Positions 21,525 to 32,293 of a stretch of 64,000 bases of DNA are shown here, in pieces; within the stretch, counting starts at the first letter, position 1, and the number at the start of each line of letters is the position of its first letter. Origin of the DNA: Nectonema munidae (taxonomy: Eukaryota > Nematomorpha > Nectonematoida > Nectonematidae). The stretch spans positions 1,005,001 through 1,069,000 of the forward strand of contig JAUIRK010000928.1 in assembly GCA_030549495.1 (NCBI GenBank), in the 5' to 3' direction. The position numbers and the translations under genes were made by a program. The notes beneath the pieces were generated by a model. The model made no database searches and had not been told where the DNA came from. It saw only the letters and a list, made by a program, of their open reading frames with translations.

Positions 21525-23171
21525 TCATCTTGAATGATACACTTTGAAACACTTCACGTGCAAACCAACACCACATCTATCGCACTTTTTGTTTGTCTGC
21601 GAATTGCATTGCCGACAACGTACTCTTTTGTTGTTTTCAACGTTAACAATTATGTGATTTTGTCTGTCGAATCTTATATCATCTGACGGAGCTTTTATGG
21701 CTGAGGATCTACCAGGCTTTGCGGGATTGTATTCCAGACTTAATAAATACTCCACTATCAATCTTCGGAAAGCCAGCTGATCATATGGACTTGATGATTG
21801 AAACTTGTGTAAAGCCCAACAATTGACAATTGCCATGTCAATAATATGGATCATTATAGACCAGTACCGTTTCTTTCCTCTTATAGATATTCGGTACTGA
21901 GATATGTTTTGATCTAACATATCTACAAAACCCATATATTTGTTGTAGGTATGGAAAATTTTTGGTTGATTGATTTTTATCTGTTTTTTCTCGGCTGTGG
22001 AATATCTTGTGACTTTTTGGAGAGGGTTAATAGATTCGAAGTTGGATACAGCTATGATAGACTTTTTGTCTATCCATTGCACTATATTTACATTATTTCT
22101 AAACCATGAAAATGAATTCCCTCTGCTCTTACCCAATTTTGCGGTTTTCAACGGACAGCCTTTAGTTCTATTTTTTCTTATAGTTGCAGTATACTTGATT
22201 CCTATTTCGGACATTTTTTCCACTAAATTTATAGTGCTGAAAAAATTATCTGAAATATAAGAATATACATTTGGCATGAATTCTTTTGATTTTTCTGCAA
22301 AATTCAAAACAACAGAAGCTCCCAATCCAAAATCGGATTGATATTTATTTACAGAAAACTTTTTTCCTTGGTAGATATCAAATTGACAACAATATCCATG
22401 TTGTATACAATCAGACCATTGCCGATACCCAAACTTTATAGGTTTTCCAGGTAAATATTGTTTAGAGGGATGGTTACCAAAGTAGGGTATCATAGTTTCA
22501 TCAACAGAGTGAAACTCAGAAATAGGCGCAAAAAATCTGAAAATTTCATTGGCAAGATTTAAGATTGGTCTTATCTTAGAAAACTTGTCATTAATATCAA
22601 TTTGAGTATTATCACAAAAATGGAAATTATTCTTAATTTCTTCAAATCTTTTACGTCGCATGGCATTTGAAACTAAATTATTGCGGCAGTCGATAGCCTG
22701 TTCCCAATATAATCTATATCTTGGAAGAACTACGTAACCTGACAAAATAAGTATGCCAATAAACTTGAAAATCTCTTCTTTTGAAGCATTCAGAGGTAAA
22801 TTTTTTTGGAAAGAATACTTATTTGTAAAAGCACAAATATTTTCAACGATATCATTCATCATCATTAAAAAGAGTTCAACTGGAGTATTCAAATTCTGCA
22901 CGGTATGAGGTGCACTAAATTCATCAAAGACCTTTATATTAGAACCAGTACTCCATACCTTTTTTACATCGCTCAGTTCTCCATCGTCTTCAGATTGAAT
23001 TATTTCTGCTTGTGCAGATAATTGATTTGACGACAAATGATTAATATCACAACTTTCTTCATCTGCAGAATCTTCATCAGATAAACTCGGGTTTGTTGGA
23101 GGATTGATGAAAACTTCATGGCTAACTGCTGAACCTTCAAGAACTTCAATAATCTCAGCTAAAGTTTTCTC
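21525..23171 (-). CDS. piggyBac transposase A, main exon open throughout
   Basis: The frame is open from an acceptor-like TTAG (23172-23175) to the stop: 549 codons including stop. No initiating ATG is seen in this exon before conserved sequence, so the start probably lies in an upstream exon. A TTG at 23034-23036 has been taken as residue 1 for the numbers here. The leader is acidic (PSLSDEDSADEE). The core shows FIGILILSGYVVLPRYRLYW, SVDETMIPYFG (D179), YISDNFFS (D263) and GFVDMLDQNISQYR (D372/D375), giving the three catalytic aspartates of the DDE_Tnp_1_7 family. A C-terminal cysteine-rich finger (CRQCNSQTNKKCDRCGVG then CF) follows. All expected parts of a PGBD2/3-like transposase are present without a break, so it may be active or recently active, or a domesticated gene. 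It excises and inserts DNA at TTAA. Confidence 0.9.
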   Translation of the reverse strand, partial: EKTLAEIIEVLEGSAVSHEVFINPPTNPSLSDEDSADEESCDINHLSSNQLSAQAEIIQSEDDGELSDVKKVWSTGSNIKVFDEFSAPHTVQNLNTPVELFLMMMNDIVENICAFTNKYSFQKNLPLNASKEEIFKFIGILILSGYVVLPRYRLYWEQAIDCRNNLVSNAMRRKRFEEIKNNFHFCDNTQIDINDKFSKIRPILNLANEIFRFFAPISEFHSVDETMIPYFGNHPSKQYLPGKPIKFGYRQWSDCIQHGYCCQFDIYQGKKFSVNKYQSDFGLGASVVLNFAEKSKEFMPNVYSYISDNFFSTINLVEKMSEIGIKYTATIRKNRTKGCPLKTAKLGKSRGNSFSWFRNNVNIVQWIDKKSIIAVSNFESINPLQKVTRYSTAEKKQIKINQPKIFHTYNKYMGFVDMLDQNISQYRISIRGKKRYWSIMIHIIDMAIVNCWALHKFQSSSPYDQLAFRRLIVEYLLSLEYNPAKPGRSSAIKAPSDDIRFDRQNHIIVNVENNKRVRCRQCNSQTNKKCDRCGVGLHVKCFKVYHSR

Positions 23172-23199
23172 CTAATTTTAACAAGAACTATATGTATAT

Positions 23200-23529
23200 A
23201 AAATTATACACATCTGGAACTTTAGCCCAAACATGGATGAAAAATCAAATTTCACAGATAAGCACAAAGAGAAACGAACATGCAAACTAGCAAAACAAAC
23301 ACGAAAGGAGAGACGCGTGGTCACACTCAGAAACATACACATACTGACCAACACAGATACACACAAACAATGACTAACATACAGAGACACACACAATACT
23401 AACACACAGAGTAATAAGCAGAAACATACACACACTTTTAGTAACACAAAAAGACACGACACACACTAAACACAAGCTTATCCCTCAAAACTCAACATAA
23501 CACACATGTGCACATACACACACACACAA
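23200..23529. repeat. Degenerate CA-rich flank of the minisatellite
   Basis: A run of irregular ACACA/AACACA words (for example AGACACACACAATAC and GAAACATACACAC) that grades into the ordered array at 23530. Open frames here are simple-sequence by-products. Confidence 0.6.
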
Positions 23530-24930
23530 ACTCATAAAACTCATATGGACACACACATACACACAAACTCATATGGACACACACATACACACAAACTCAT
23601 ATGGACACACACACACACACAAACTCATATGGACACACACACACACACAAACTCATATGGACACACACACACACACAACTCATATGGACACACACACACA
23701 CACAACTCATATGGACACACACACACACACAACTCATATGGACGGACACACACACACACACACAACTCATATGGACGGACACACACACACACACACAACT
23801 CATATGGACGGACACACACACACACACACAACTCATATGGACGGACACACACACACACACACAACTCATATGGACGGACACACACACACACACACAACTC
23901 ATATGGACGGACACACACACACACACAACTCATATGGACGGACACACACACACACACAACTCATATGGACGGACACACACACACACACAACTCATATGGA
24001 CGGACACACACACACACACAACTCATATGGACGGACACACACACACACACACAACTCATATGGACGGACACACACACACACACACACAACTCATATGGAC
24101 GGACACACACACACACACACACAACTCATATGGACGGACACACACACACACACACAACTCATATGGACGGACACACACACACACACACAACTCATATGGA
24201 CGGACACACACACACACACACACAACTCATATGGACACACACACACAACTCATATGGACACACACACACACAACCTTATGGATGGACACACACACACACA
24301 CACAACTCATATGGACACACACACACACAACTCATATGGACACACACACACACAACTCATATGGACACACACACACACAACTCATATGGACACACACACA
24401 CACAACTCATATGGACACACACACACACAACTCATATGGACACACACACACACAACTCATATGGACACACACACACACAACTCATATGGACACACACACA
24501 CACAACTCATATGGACACACACACACACAACTCATATGGACACACACACACACAACTCATATGGACACACACACACACAACTCATATGGACACACACACA
24601 CACAACTCATATGGACACACACACACACAACTCATATGGACACACACACACACAACTCATATGGACACACACACACACAACTCATATGGACACACACACA
24701 CACAACTCATATGGACACACACACACACAACTCATATGGACACACACACACAACTCATATGGACACACACACACACAACTCATATGGACACACACACACA
24801 CAACTCATATGGACACACACACACACAACTCATATGGACACACGCACAACTCATATGGACACACATGGACACACGCACAACTCATATGGACACACATGGA
24901 CACACGCACAACTCATATGGACACACAACA
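23530..24930 (+). repeat. Minisatellite of ACTCATATGGACAC(AC)n units, about 50 copies
   Basis: About 50 units each contain ACTCATATGG followed by an (AC)n tract; unit length is roughly 24-32 bases. The array is divided into blocks. The first units have ACAAACTCATATGG with plain GGACAC. From about 23733 to 24215 nearly every unit carries GGACGGACAC. One odd unit (CCTTATGGATGG) lies near 24272-24286. A very uniform 24-base block runs to about 24830. The final units carry CATGGACACACGCAC. All three forward frames stay open over more than 440 codons because the unit has no stop in any frame; these are not evidence of a protein. It lies about 360 bases upstream of the piggyBac A exon, where a first exon or promoter would be expected. 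Confidence 0.97.
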
Positions 24931-25482
24931 CAATAAACTTAACATAATTCAGCACCCCTTAAATTTAGTCAAAGCCGCTCTCACACAATAACCTACCTCT
25001 ACCCCTCATTGTTGAGCTAAAGATCAGTATGAAAATTTAAAGCTTTACCATTTATTGAACTCTTGATCAGAAGCGAGAGTTAAAATTCACTGGTTGAGAT
25101 CTTTCCGTAATAGTTCTACATGAAAAAAACTGACAAACAGGTTGCCTGAATACCGTTATTAGTATCATGACAATCTAAAATTCCAATAATCATTAGTGCA
25201 CACTTCTTCATACGGAGAAGTTAACATTGCACCGAGTGTATAGAAACTTTCGCATGACATAATGATTCAGCAAGCATTTCCAAGGTCAAGTCAGTAAAAT
25301 ATTCGATGATCGTATATGCTGTATTTTATTTACAATTATATAGAATGCTGCTGTACAGAAGAAATTTGAATTTTCCACATGATGGATAAAGAAAACAATA
25401 GTATATGACGTTCATTCATCATAGTTATTTTCAAAATATAAAGCACATAATATATGGAATAAAAGTTATATGAATATGCTTT

Positions 25483-25502
25483 GCGTTGCGTTAACGCAAC
25501 GC
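25483..25502. repeat. Perfect 20-base palindrome GCGTTGCGTTAACGCAACGC
   Basis: A perfect inverted repeat with a central GTTAAC, related to the GTTGCG...CGCAAC words at 21371, 25823 and 25868. The central TTAA is the piggyBac target word. Confidence 0.6.
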
Positions 25503-25822
25503 CAAATGTTTTACTGATTTTTTTCTAACTTATCAATCCTTTCATGATCTTCATGATCCACACTTGTAATTTCATCTCTTCTGTCAAACCATGCCGACTG
25601 AATCAGTCGCTATTGCTTTATAGTAGACATTTTGGACAGGTTGAATCAACTGCAATTCTAAATTTATTTTCATTCTGATATAGATCCCTTTCAATTAGAC
25701 ATCAATTAAATAATTTAAAGATTAATGATTAAAATTCACGGTTCCATCTTTGAAGAGTACTTCTGTTTTGCATAAATTTAAAAAAAGTATCTAAGTCAGC
25801 TTCAGTTTTAGTTTTTTGTCAT

Positions 25823-25883
25823 GTTGCGAAAACGCAACGTTAGACCGAAATAATTAAGAAAATCTATGTTGCGTTTTCGCAAC
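25823..25883. repeat. Paired GTTGCG-N4-CGCAAC palindromes
   Basis: GTTGCGAAAACGCAAC at 25823-25838 and GTTGCGTTTTCGCAAC at 25868-25883 are followed by GTTAGAC and GTAAGAC respectively. With 21371-21388 they bracket transposase A and the minisatellite, as subterminal repeats of one element would. Confidence 0.55.
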
Positions 25884-25960
25884 GTAAGACATTATCGAGT
25901 TAAAATAACTTCACAAAAAACTTGATTTTTCATATTTTCAAAAACTGTGATAAAATATAT

Positions 25961-28060
25961 GCGGAAGTACATCCCTGGGTAAAAAATACCCATATATGTG
26001 TCACTAATATTATATGATTTCTAAGTCTCTATAACAACATACATTCATGCTGCATGTGTCTTGTCAAATTTTGACGTATCTTACTTGCTGTTTTCATTTA
26101 TCTTCATCACCTGTTCTTCGATTTTTTTCATTTACACGTCAGTTTCATTTATCATTTTGATTGAACATACTTTGCTATTATCTTACTTCAGAGCCATCAT
26201 ATATATTATTTCTCAAGCTTTTTTATACTTTTCCAATGCCTAAAGAAAGAGAGTCAAAAGAAAGAGGCTGTGTTCCATATATCAATCTATGTTCAGCGAT
26301 AGTGAAAGTGAAAATCAGTGATAGATAAGCTTTGCCCATTTGGTGTTGAAGAAGTTGATGAATTTTCTTCTGAAAGTTTCTCTCATCTTGTGATGAAAAC
26401 GATGTAAGTGAGGATTTTTTTGAATCTGAAAGTGAGTCTGATAATGATAATATACCAGCAAATTTTAATTCACTAAAGTCAAATTTGATCTCGAAAGATG
26501 GAAAAACATGGATAACCGATCCGTCAAATTTTCTCAAAAAACAACAAAAAGCGAATATTTTTCGTGAAATTCCCTTCAAAATTCGTGACTGCTTAAAACC
26601 TGACTGTGAGAGCGATGCCATTATGATATTCATCGAAAAAATTATTGAAACATCCGTTCTTTATACCAATCTTTACGCTCGACGGCAGATAAGGAAGTTC
26701 AATTCTCAATCTTCCAAACAAAGATATTGGAAAAAAGTTTCAACAATAGAGATGAAATCTTTTTATGGGCTTCTTATTATTGCAGGTGCATACCGTGCGC
26801 ATTATAGATCAACTACTGAACTTTGGTCGACTGCTCATGGACATCCAATTTTCGGATCAACGATGAATAGAGAAAGATTCATACAAATAAAGTCTTTTTT
26901 GCGATTTGATGATGTCAAAAGAAGAAATAAATCAGATCCTTTGGCACGTTTTTTAGTCGAAAGTTTTTTTTGAAAAACTAAGAACATATGTTGTCGCACC
27001 AGAATATTTAACAATAGACGAGCAACTTTTGGAATTTCATGGAAGAGTCAAGTTCAAACAATATATACCTACCAAGCCAGGTAAATTTGGGATCAAGTTT
27101 TTTTTGCTTTCAAGCTCTGATGGCGCATACGTTTTCAATGGATTTGTGTACATCGATAAAAATAGCTTACAGGGAAAATATCAGTCAGAAAAAACATCCA
27201 CAGAAGGAATTGTTTTACAGCTTGCAGAACCCTTTTTATCCAAAGGTAGGAACATAACTGCAGATAATTTTTTCAGTTCTTATGAATTAGCAGATAAATT
27301 ACTCTCAAAAAGTACCACTTACGTAGGAACTGTCAGGAAAAACAAAAGATTTATACCTCCACAAGCACTTTCAAAAAGTAAAAACAAAGGTTCGTGCAAT
27401 TTCTTTTTTCATCAAAATAAGGTTTTGTACTCATTTTACGACAAAAAATCTACACCCGTAATTCTTATTGATACTTTTGGACAAAATTTTAACAAACCTA
27501 ATACACCTTCAAACTGCAAGCCAAGTACGGTGCTTTTTTATAATGAAACTAAAAGTGGGGTTGATATTGTTGATAAAAAAGTTCGAGCATTCACTAAACG
27601 AAAGTGTAAAAGATGGCCTGTTGGTGCAATTAGTAACTTGATCGATATTGCTGGAATCAACGCCTTCTACATTTACAAGCGTGCAAACGAAAAACCTATG
27701 CTTTCTCATTATGAGTTTCTACGAAATGCTTGTTACCAACTGGTTGATGATCAAATATAAGAAAGGATGAAAGATAAGTTAGCTCTACAAAAAAATGTTG
27801 TAAACTCCTTAGAATTATGTGATTATGAGGTTGAGGAAAGAAATACTACTTCAAATTCTAAAAAAAATCAAAATAGAAAAGCATTGAGCTACCAATCTGC
27901 ATAAATTGCTTTGAAATAAAAAAATAAACGTTGCTTTTTGTTTTTTTAGTCATATTATTGTTTGATACAAAAAATAATTTATATTTTTATGCTTTCTCGG
28001 CTATTTTGGTTTAAATTTATAAATTTTTAATATGGGTATTTTTTACCCAGGGTTGTACTT
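25961..28060 (+). mobile_element. piggyBac element B with matching palindromic ends
   Basis: The left end (GTACATCCCTGGGTA, palindrome at 25976-25992) and the right end (palindrome at 28033-28049 followed by GGGTTGTAC) are inverted copies. They share the 17-base core TGGGTAAAAAATACCCA and nearby CATAT and GTACA words. The transposase remnant at 26236-27904 lies between them. Exact TTAA boundaries are unclear: on the right, TTAA at 28093-28096 is the likely limit; on the left it may be the end at 21082, with element A nested between. Confidence 0.65.
26236..27904 (+). pseudogene. piggyBac transposase B, frameshifted
   Basis: From the ATG at 26236 a short serine/acidic leader is scrambled by frame changes and stops. 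Conserved sequence then begins: DGKTWITDPSNF, a helical block with KSFYGLLIIAGAYRAH, and FIQIKSFLRFDD. At about 26965-26975, in a T-run, the frame shifts. It resumes as EYLTIDEQLLEFHGR (first catalytic D), YIPTKPGKFGIK, ITADNFFSSYEL (second D) and SGVDIVDKKVRAF (third D), ending near 27904. All three catalytic aspartates survive, so this copy decayed fairly recently. It differs clearly from A at the sequence level. Confidence 0.88.
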
Positions 28061-28096
28061 TAGCGTATAATTTTTTTGAGGTACTCTAACCGTTAA
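28033..28096 (-). mobile_element. piggyBac-type end 'c' with outer TTAA
   Basis: Read on the minus strand: TTAACGGTTAGAGTACCTC, an AT-rich spacer, then GTACAACCCTGGGTA and the palindrome. Compared with end 'a' at 21082 it has an extra segment lying between two GTAC words. Deletion between GTAC repeats could turn one form into the other. Confidence 0.55.
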
Positions 28097-28115
28097 TGAA
28101 AAATTCAATGAAAAT

Positions 28116-29560
28116 TTACAGTATCTTTATATAAAAGAATATAATGCGAAAATTATGAAGTTTATTAAAACTAACAATGCAAACAAAATTGTTTTTAACA
28201 CTCTTACGATGAAGAGGGCATATTACATCTTTACATTTATCACAGGTAGACCTACTCCATTTGTTGCATACGACGCATCTTCTAGGTCTTTTAGAAGGGT
28301 TATTCTCAGTGTTTGACAACGTCAAATCCATGAAATAACCATCTAATCTTAGCCAATATAGTATTCTTCCTTAAACCTGGACATTCGAATCTCTTCGTAG
28401 CAAATTTTTGTGCTAGTTGAAAAGACAAATTTCTTAAAAACTGTTTTCTGCTCAGCTTATAACCATTTTTGCACATCAAAATGAAGGCATTGTGCCAAGA
28501 AATATCAATAATGTTATAGTTTAACAACATAGGCCATCTTGTTGTTGTTCTTTTCGTAGTGAACTCTCTTCTAAGATTCCATCCATCAAATCAACTCCTC
28601 CTTTATATTTGTTATAATCAAAAATAATGAATGGCTTTTTATCATTACGGTTAGAGACGCTAATTGTAAAATGCGAAGAACTTAAAGGAGAACTTTTCTG
28701 TTTCTCTTAGGTACGTATGAAACAAGAGAAATGAGTTTTCATGATTATAAATCCAATTTGTAGATTAAGTAGGAGCCTTTTTTTACAAATACCAGGTATT
28801 TCTTTTCGTGTTGATTTAATAGTGCCTAATAAAGTTAAATTTTCTTTAAGTAATTGCACAGCAAGGTTATAGGAAGTAAAATATCGATCCGTTATTATAT
28901 CTCGCCCGGTCTTGAAGAAAGGTTCAACTAATCTCATAACAATATTAGCTGAAGAGCCCCTTTTATCGATTGCATCAAAAGTATTATAGCCGCACAGATT
29001 GGTTTGAAAAGCCGTCCATATTTCTCTAATAGCAGCCAACTTGTCAGAAGCTATTCTTTCTTTCCTTGATCTGAAGTTGTCAAATCTCAGACAACGTAGA
29101 AAAAACTTTAAACGCATCAAGCTCATAGTTGCGCGATAAAAGGGTTGACTATCTTGAAGAGCCCGAAGTTCTTGCAAATTGCTCATATTATCTCTGTCAA
29201 CATGTTTGTGTAGCGCAACCTGATTTGTGTAGCGCAAAATATGAAGAAACATTTCAGAAACAGAAACAGAAACAACCTGTTTGTGTAGCGCAAAATATGA
29301 AGAAACATTTCATCGTTGTATAATAATTTAAAAGCATCCTTTTCAGTAGGTGTTGAACACAAAACTCTTGAAGGCTGTGTGGGTATATTTCTCAAACGTG
29401 AAGCATGTGGTATTGGATTCAGACTCCATCTTATAACTTCATTAGGATCTTTACCTCTAGATACTAAATCAAAATCATCAGAATTATTGTCAACGTCATC
29501 AGAATCTTCACTGTTTGAATCATCAGAGCTTTGGTAGTATACAGTTCTCTTTCCCTTCAT
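28116..29560 (-). pseudogene. piggyBac transposase C, degraded
   Basis: Pieces in family order on the minus strand: an acidic leader starting MKGKRTVYYQSSDDSNSED at 29560; EKDAFKLLYNDEMFLHILRYTN; SLMRLKFFLRCLRFDNFRSR; then a jump that skips the first catalytic aspartate region; GRDIITDRYFTSYNLAVQLL (second D); NYNIIDISWHNAFILM; and a C-terminal cysteine finger (CVVCNKWSRSTCDKCKDVICPLH) at about 28200-28290. There are several frame breaks, an internal deletion near 28980 and an internal direct duplication at 29212-29310. A third piggyBac lineage, dead. Confidence 0.85.
29212..29310. repeat. Direct duplication inside transposase C
   Basis: TTTGTGTAGCGCAAAATATG and the following GAAGAAACATTTCA occur twice (about 29223-29256 and 29279-29312), separated by an (AGAAAC)n stretch. 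A shorter GTTTGTGTAGCGCAACCTG sits just before. The duplication splits the transposase coding sequence. Confidence 0.7.
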
Positions 29561-30063
29561 TTGAACAATTTCTTGTGAATAACGATGTCAGAGTAGAATA
29601 AGGAAAAGAAAAAGAAGCCTAAAACGTGCTTCACTTGCAAACACAATTGATTGATATGAACAATTTAAAATAACTTGAATGGATAATGTGCCATTACATA
29701 AGGTATGTGTGTACATATGTAATATGTATAATATGTGTACATTTTGTACACCATTATATCATTGAAGTAAATGTTGTTCTAAGCCAAACAAATTTACACA
29801 TTTTTTTGTACTTGTGATGATATACATTTAACTTTTCGTGTATTTGCGTCTCCTAGAATATTGAATGTTGTACTTTTCGGATTTTTGTTTTATATCAAGC
29901 TAAATAACTTTTGTGTACAAATTGTACACCAAATTACAATTGAGGAGGAATCCAACTCGGACTCATATCGCTTTAAACTCCAAGATTCCAGAAACTCTAA
30001 ACCTCTTAACCTTGAATACAAGGCAAACAATTTTGTCAAACTGAAGTGTAGGAAAAAGAGTTC
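29561..30063. other. Non-coding stretch
   Basis: No gene. Contains GTGTACA-rich words (29705-29750 and 29915-29930) that may belong to the 5' end of piggyBac C. Confidence 0.35.
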
Positions 30064-30585
30064 GGTACTTTCCTGTTATCGCCCCACCACCCATCGCTCT
30101 TCTACCACGATAAATATTCTTGTATTGTTTTAACCTAACCTACATTAAACTTACTATATATCATTAATCAAAACCTGTTTCATAGAAAAAAAGCCCATAA
30201 ATGGAAAATTTAAAGAAATTGATTCGAAAAATGCATCACCTACCGACATCAGACAGTAAATCACAGCTGCAATTTTGTGGATCCCAAAATCAGGGTCCAT
30301 ACTCAACATATTGAGCGTGTGTGGCGTTCTGCAAAGGTAAGAAACAAGAGGCAATGTGAAACTAATTGAGAGATGCTATCTGGATATTTAGCTGAGTTTC
30401 TTTGGCGTGATTCATCTTCGATTATATATGGTGGTAATATGTTTGATGCGATTCTTTTTGATATGGTTGAATTTTATCCACCTACAGATTAAAAGATTTT
30501 TCACTTGTTTTTTTTAATACATTTGTGTACTTTAATACATGTTTTATAACATTTTGGGGTGGTGGGGCGATAACAGGAAAGTACC
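30064..30585 (+). mobile_element. Merlin-family DNA transposon, internally deleted
   Basis: Inverted ends of about 29 bp, beginning GGTACTTTCCTGTTATCGCC at both sides. Flanks of 8 bp, aagagttc and aaaagttc, match at seven of eight positions, fitting Merlin's 8-9 bp duplications. Inside, 30284-30492 on the plus strand encodes the C-terminus of an IS1595/ISXO2-type DDE transposase: VDPKIRVHTQHIERVWRSAK, then SGYLAEFLWRD and FDAILFDMVEFYPP before a natural stop. One TGA interrupts it (about 30367). The N-terminal two-thirds is missing, so this is a non-autonomous 522-bp derivative. Confidence 0.85.
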
Positions 30586-31280
30586 AAAAGTTCGATTGAA
30601 ATAAAGTTAACATTAGCATATATAATTAGTAATTACGTAAACGAGTTGATTACAACACAGCAAATATACAAGAAAAGAATTACAAAGTGAAAACGAATTT
30701 CCTTCCTCAAATGTATGTAACACGTAAAAAAATTCGAGTTTGTTTTCGATCGGCGTATATCCATGTTAACTAAATTTCTATACCTTCCAATGAAAGTTTT
30801 CCTATGTGTACAGTAATACGTGAATTAATACTCTCTATCTTACAAAACTTTTCCTATACTTGGTATGTACATCCATGTAAAGAAAACTTCTAATAGATTT
30901 ATAATGAAGTAGGACGACACCTGTTTCGCCAACCACGAGTCTTCTCTAAACTAAGATCAGAAAAATTTACCAGTCAGCAAGAGGAGAGCATATTTGAAAA
31001 ATTAGCGGAGCAAGAAAGCCCATTTTGGAAAGTTATAGCGAGAAGTGTAGTAAAAATTACATTAAATTTATTTAATCGTACATATTTTGGTATTAAATAC
31101 ATCAGATTCATAAAAATATAACTCATCGAATTATATCCGAAAATTTATAAATATTAAATTATAAGCCGAAGTCTGTGAAAGACTGATTTTGGCTTATGAA
31201 GCTGTCATTTTGCGTCCAAATCTCACTACACAGTAGATCCTTTATAAAGCGGATGGCGGTGTCCAAGCCACGAACCCGAG
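30586..31280. other. Non-coding stretch
   Basis: No gene recognised. A small hairpin-forming sequence (ATAAGCCGAAGTCT...TTTTGGCTTAT) lies at about 31162-31199. Confidence 0.35.
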
Positions 31281-31284
31281 TTAA

Positions 31285-31468
31285 GAAATATTTTATTCAT
31301 ACAAATAAATAAAACAATATGTCCAGATCGTAAAAAAATATACATATAAATTGTCGATAATAAATGAAGCTAGAGAAAAAAGTTCTTATTACGCCTAAGC
31401 ATTATGGGTTGCGATACAAACGGTGCTTCTTGCTATGGATCGCAGTGAAAAAAGTTTGAAAAACGCTT
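31285..31468. mobile_element. hAT element fragment, right end
   Basis: Matches the hAT-like fragment at 39010-39160 over most of its length (TTTTATTCATACAAATA..., TATGGGT[T/C]GCGAT[A/G]CAAAC). It continues to a terminus reading AAGTTTGAAAAACGCT, the inverse of the CAGCGTTTTTCAAACTG left end seen at 38895. Non-coding fragment. Confidence 0.65.
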
Positions 31469-32148
31469 ACACAAAGGATAGTTAAAATTAGAATTTACAA
31501 ATTTAAATTAATTTTTAAAGGGTAAAATTTCGGATATATTGAGGATAAAAAAGCTACTGAAATTAAAATGGATCTACTGAATAAATAATGCCTATGCGAT
31601 TCAAAATACAGTCTAGTTGCTGGTAGAGTAGTTATCACTTAGTTTCGATGATAATCTAATAAGTAACTTTTAAAACGTGTATTTGAAAAAAGTGCAAACT
31701 AGCACGATGTACTCACTTTAATAAGAAGCAAATCAATTATTATTCAATACTTCGCCCGATACAACAATTTAATTGAGGCATATCGTTGAATGAAACTAAT
31801 GGGTAAGGAATATTTTCATTTTATTTACTTTAAGAAATTTTCTATCAATAAATTCATTTTTTATATTTCATTATAGAAATTTGAATACTTTATCAAACAA
31901 AATTTATTTTATCATTAAATTTTATTCACAAAAGAAAATAAGATATAAAAAGCTACAATGTGTGTATCTGCAAAAATTATTATTATTGGAAGGCAACTAT
32001 CGCACATTTCCTACGCCCAGAAAAGTGCTTCCGTGGAGTAGAGGTGAGTCGAAATGTCTGTCAGACAATAATGATGTTTTAGCATTAAATCTCGCCAAAA
32101 CCCTGAATGGAAGGAGGCCAACAATTTTTTTGAATGATAATAGCGGAT
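31469..32148. other. Non-coding stretch
   Basis: AT-rich, nothing recognisable on either strand. Confidence 0.35.
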
Positions 32149-32293
32149 GGTAATGGTGCCGTAGGTGTTTTCATCGAAAAGGCACAATTGCGCCGCTTGT
32201 ATCGAACTATGAGGAAAGCAAGCTTGATGTAGGATCGAACCCAAGACCTTGAGTTATCGAATCCAGAATCTAACCAACCTGACTCACGCCCAT
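32149..32293 (-). mobile_element. tRNA-derived SINE, copy 2
   Basis: Minus strand: GTGAGTCAGGTTGGTTAGA, GATAACTCAAGGTCTTG, GGGTTCGATCC, then TTCGATACAAGCGGCGCAATT and CTTTTCGATGAAAACACC. Same family as 18772-18920 and 54696-54839. Target duplication not evident. Confidence 0.8.

Larger units (their letters stand above)
24931..25960. other. Non-coding stretch, probably part of piggyBac A
   Basis: No gene seen. It carries the palindromes at 25483-25502, 25823-25838 and 25868-25883 listed below. Confidence 0.4.

Noticed and set aside
23506-24991. Open frames of about 450-476 codons in all three forward frames, and cysteine/valine-rich frames on the reverse strand
   Set aside because: They are products of the minisatellite unit, which has no stop in any frame; no start context, domain or non-repetitive segment supports a protein.
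31230-31275. Possible tRNA B box (GGGTTCG on the minus strand)
   Set aside because: No A box at proper spacing and no cloverleaf pairing.
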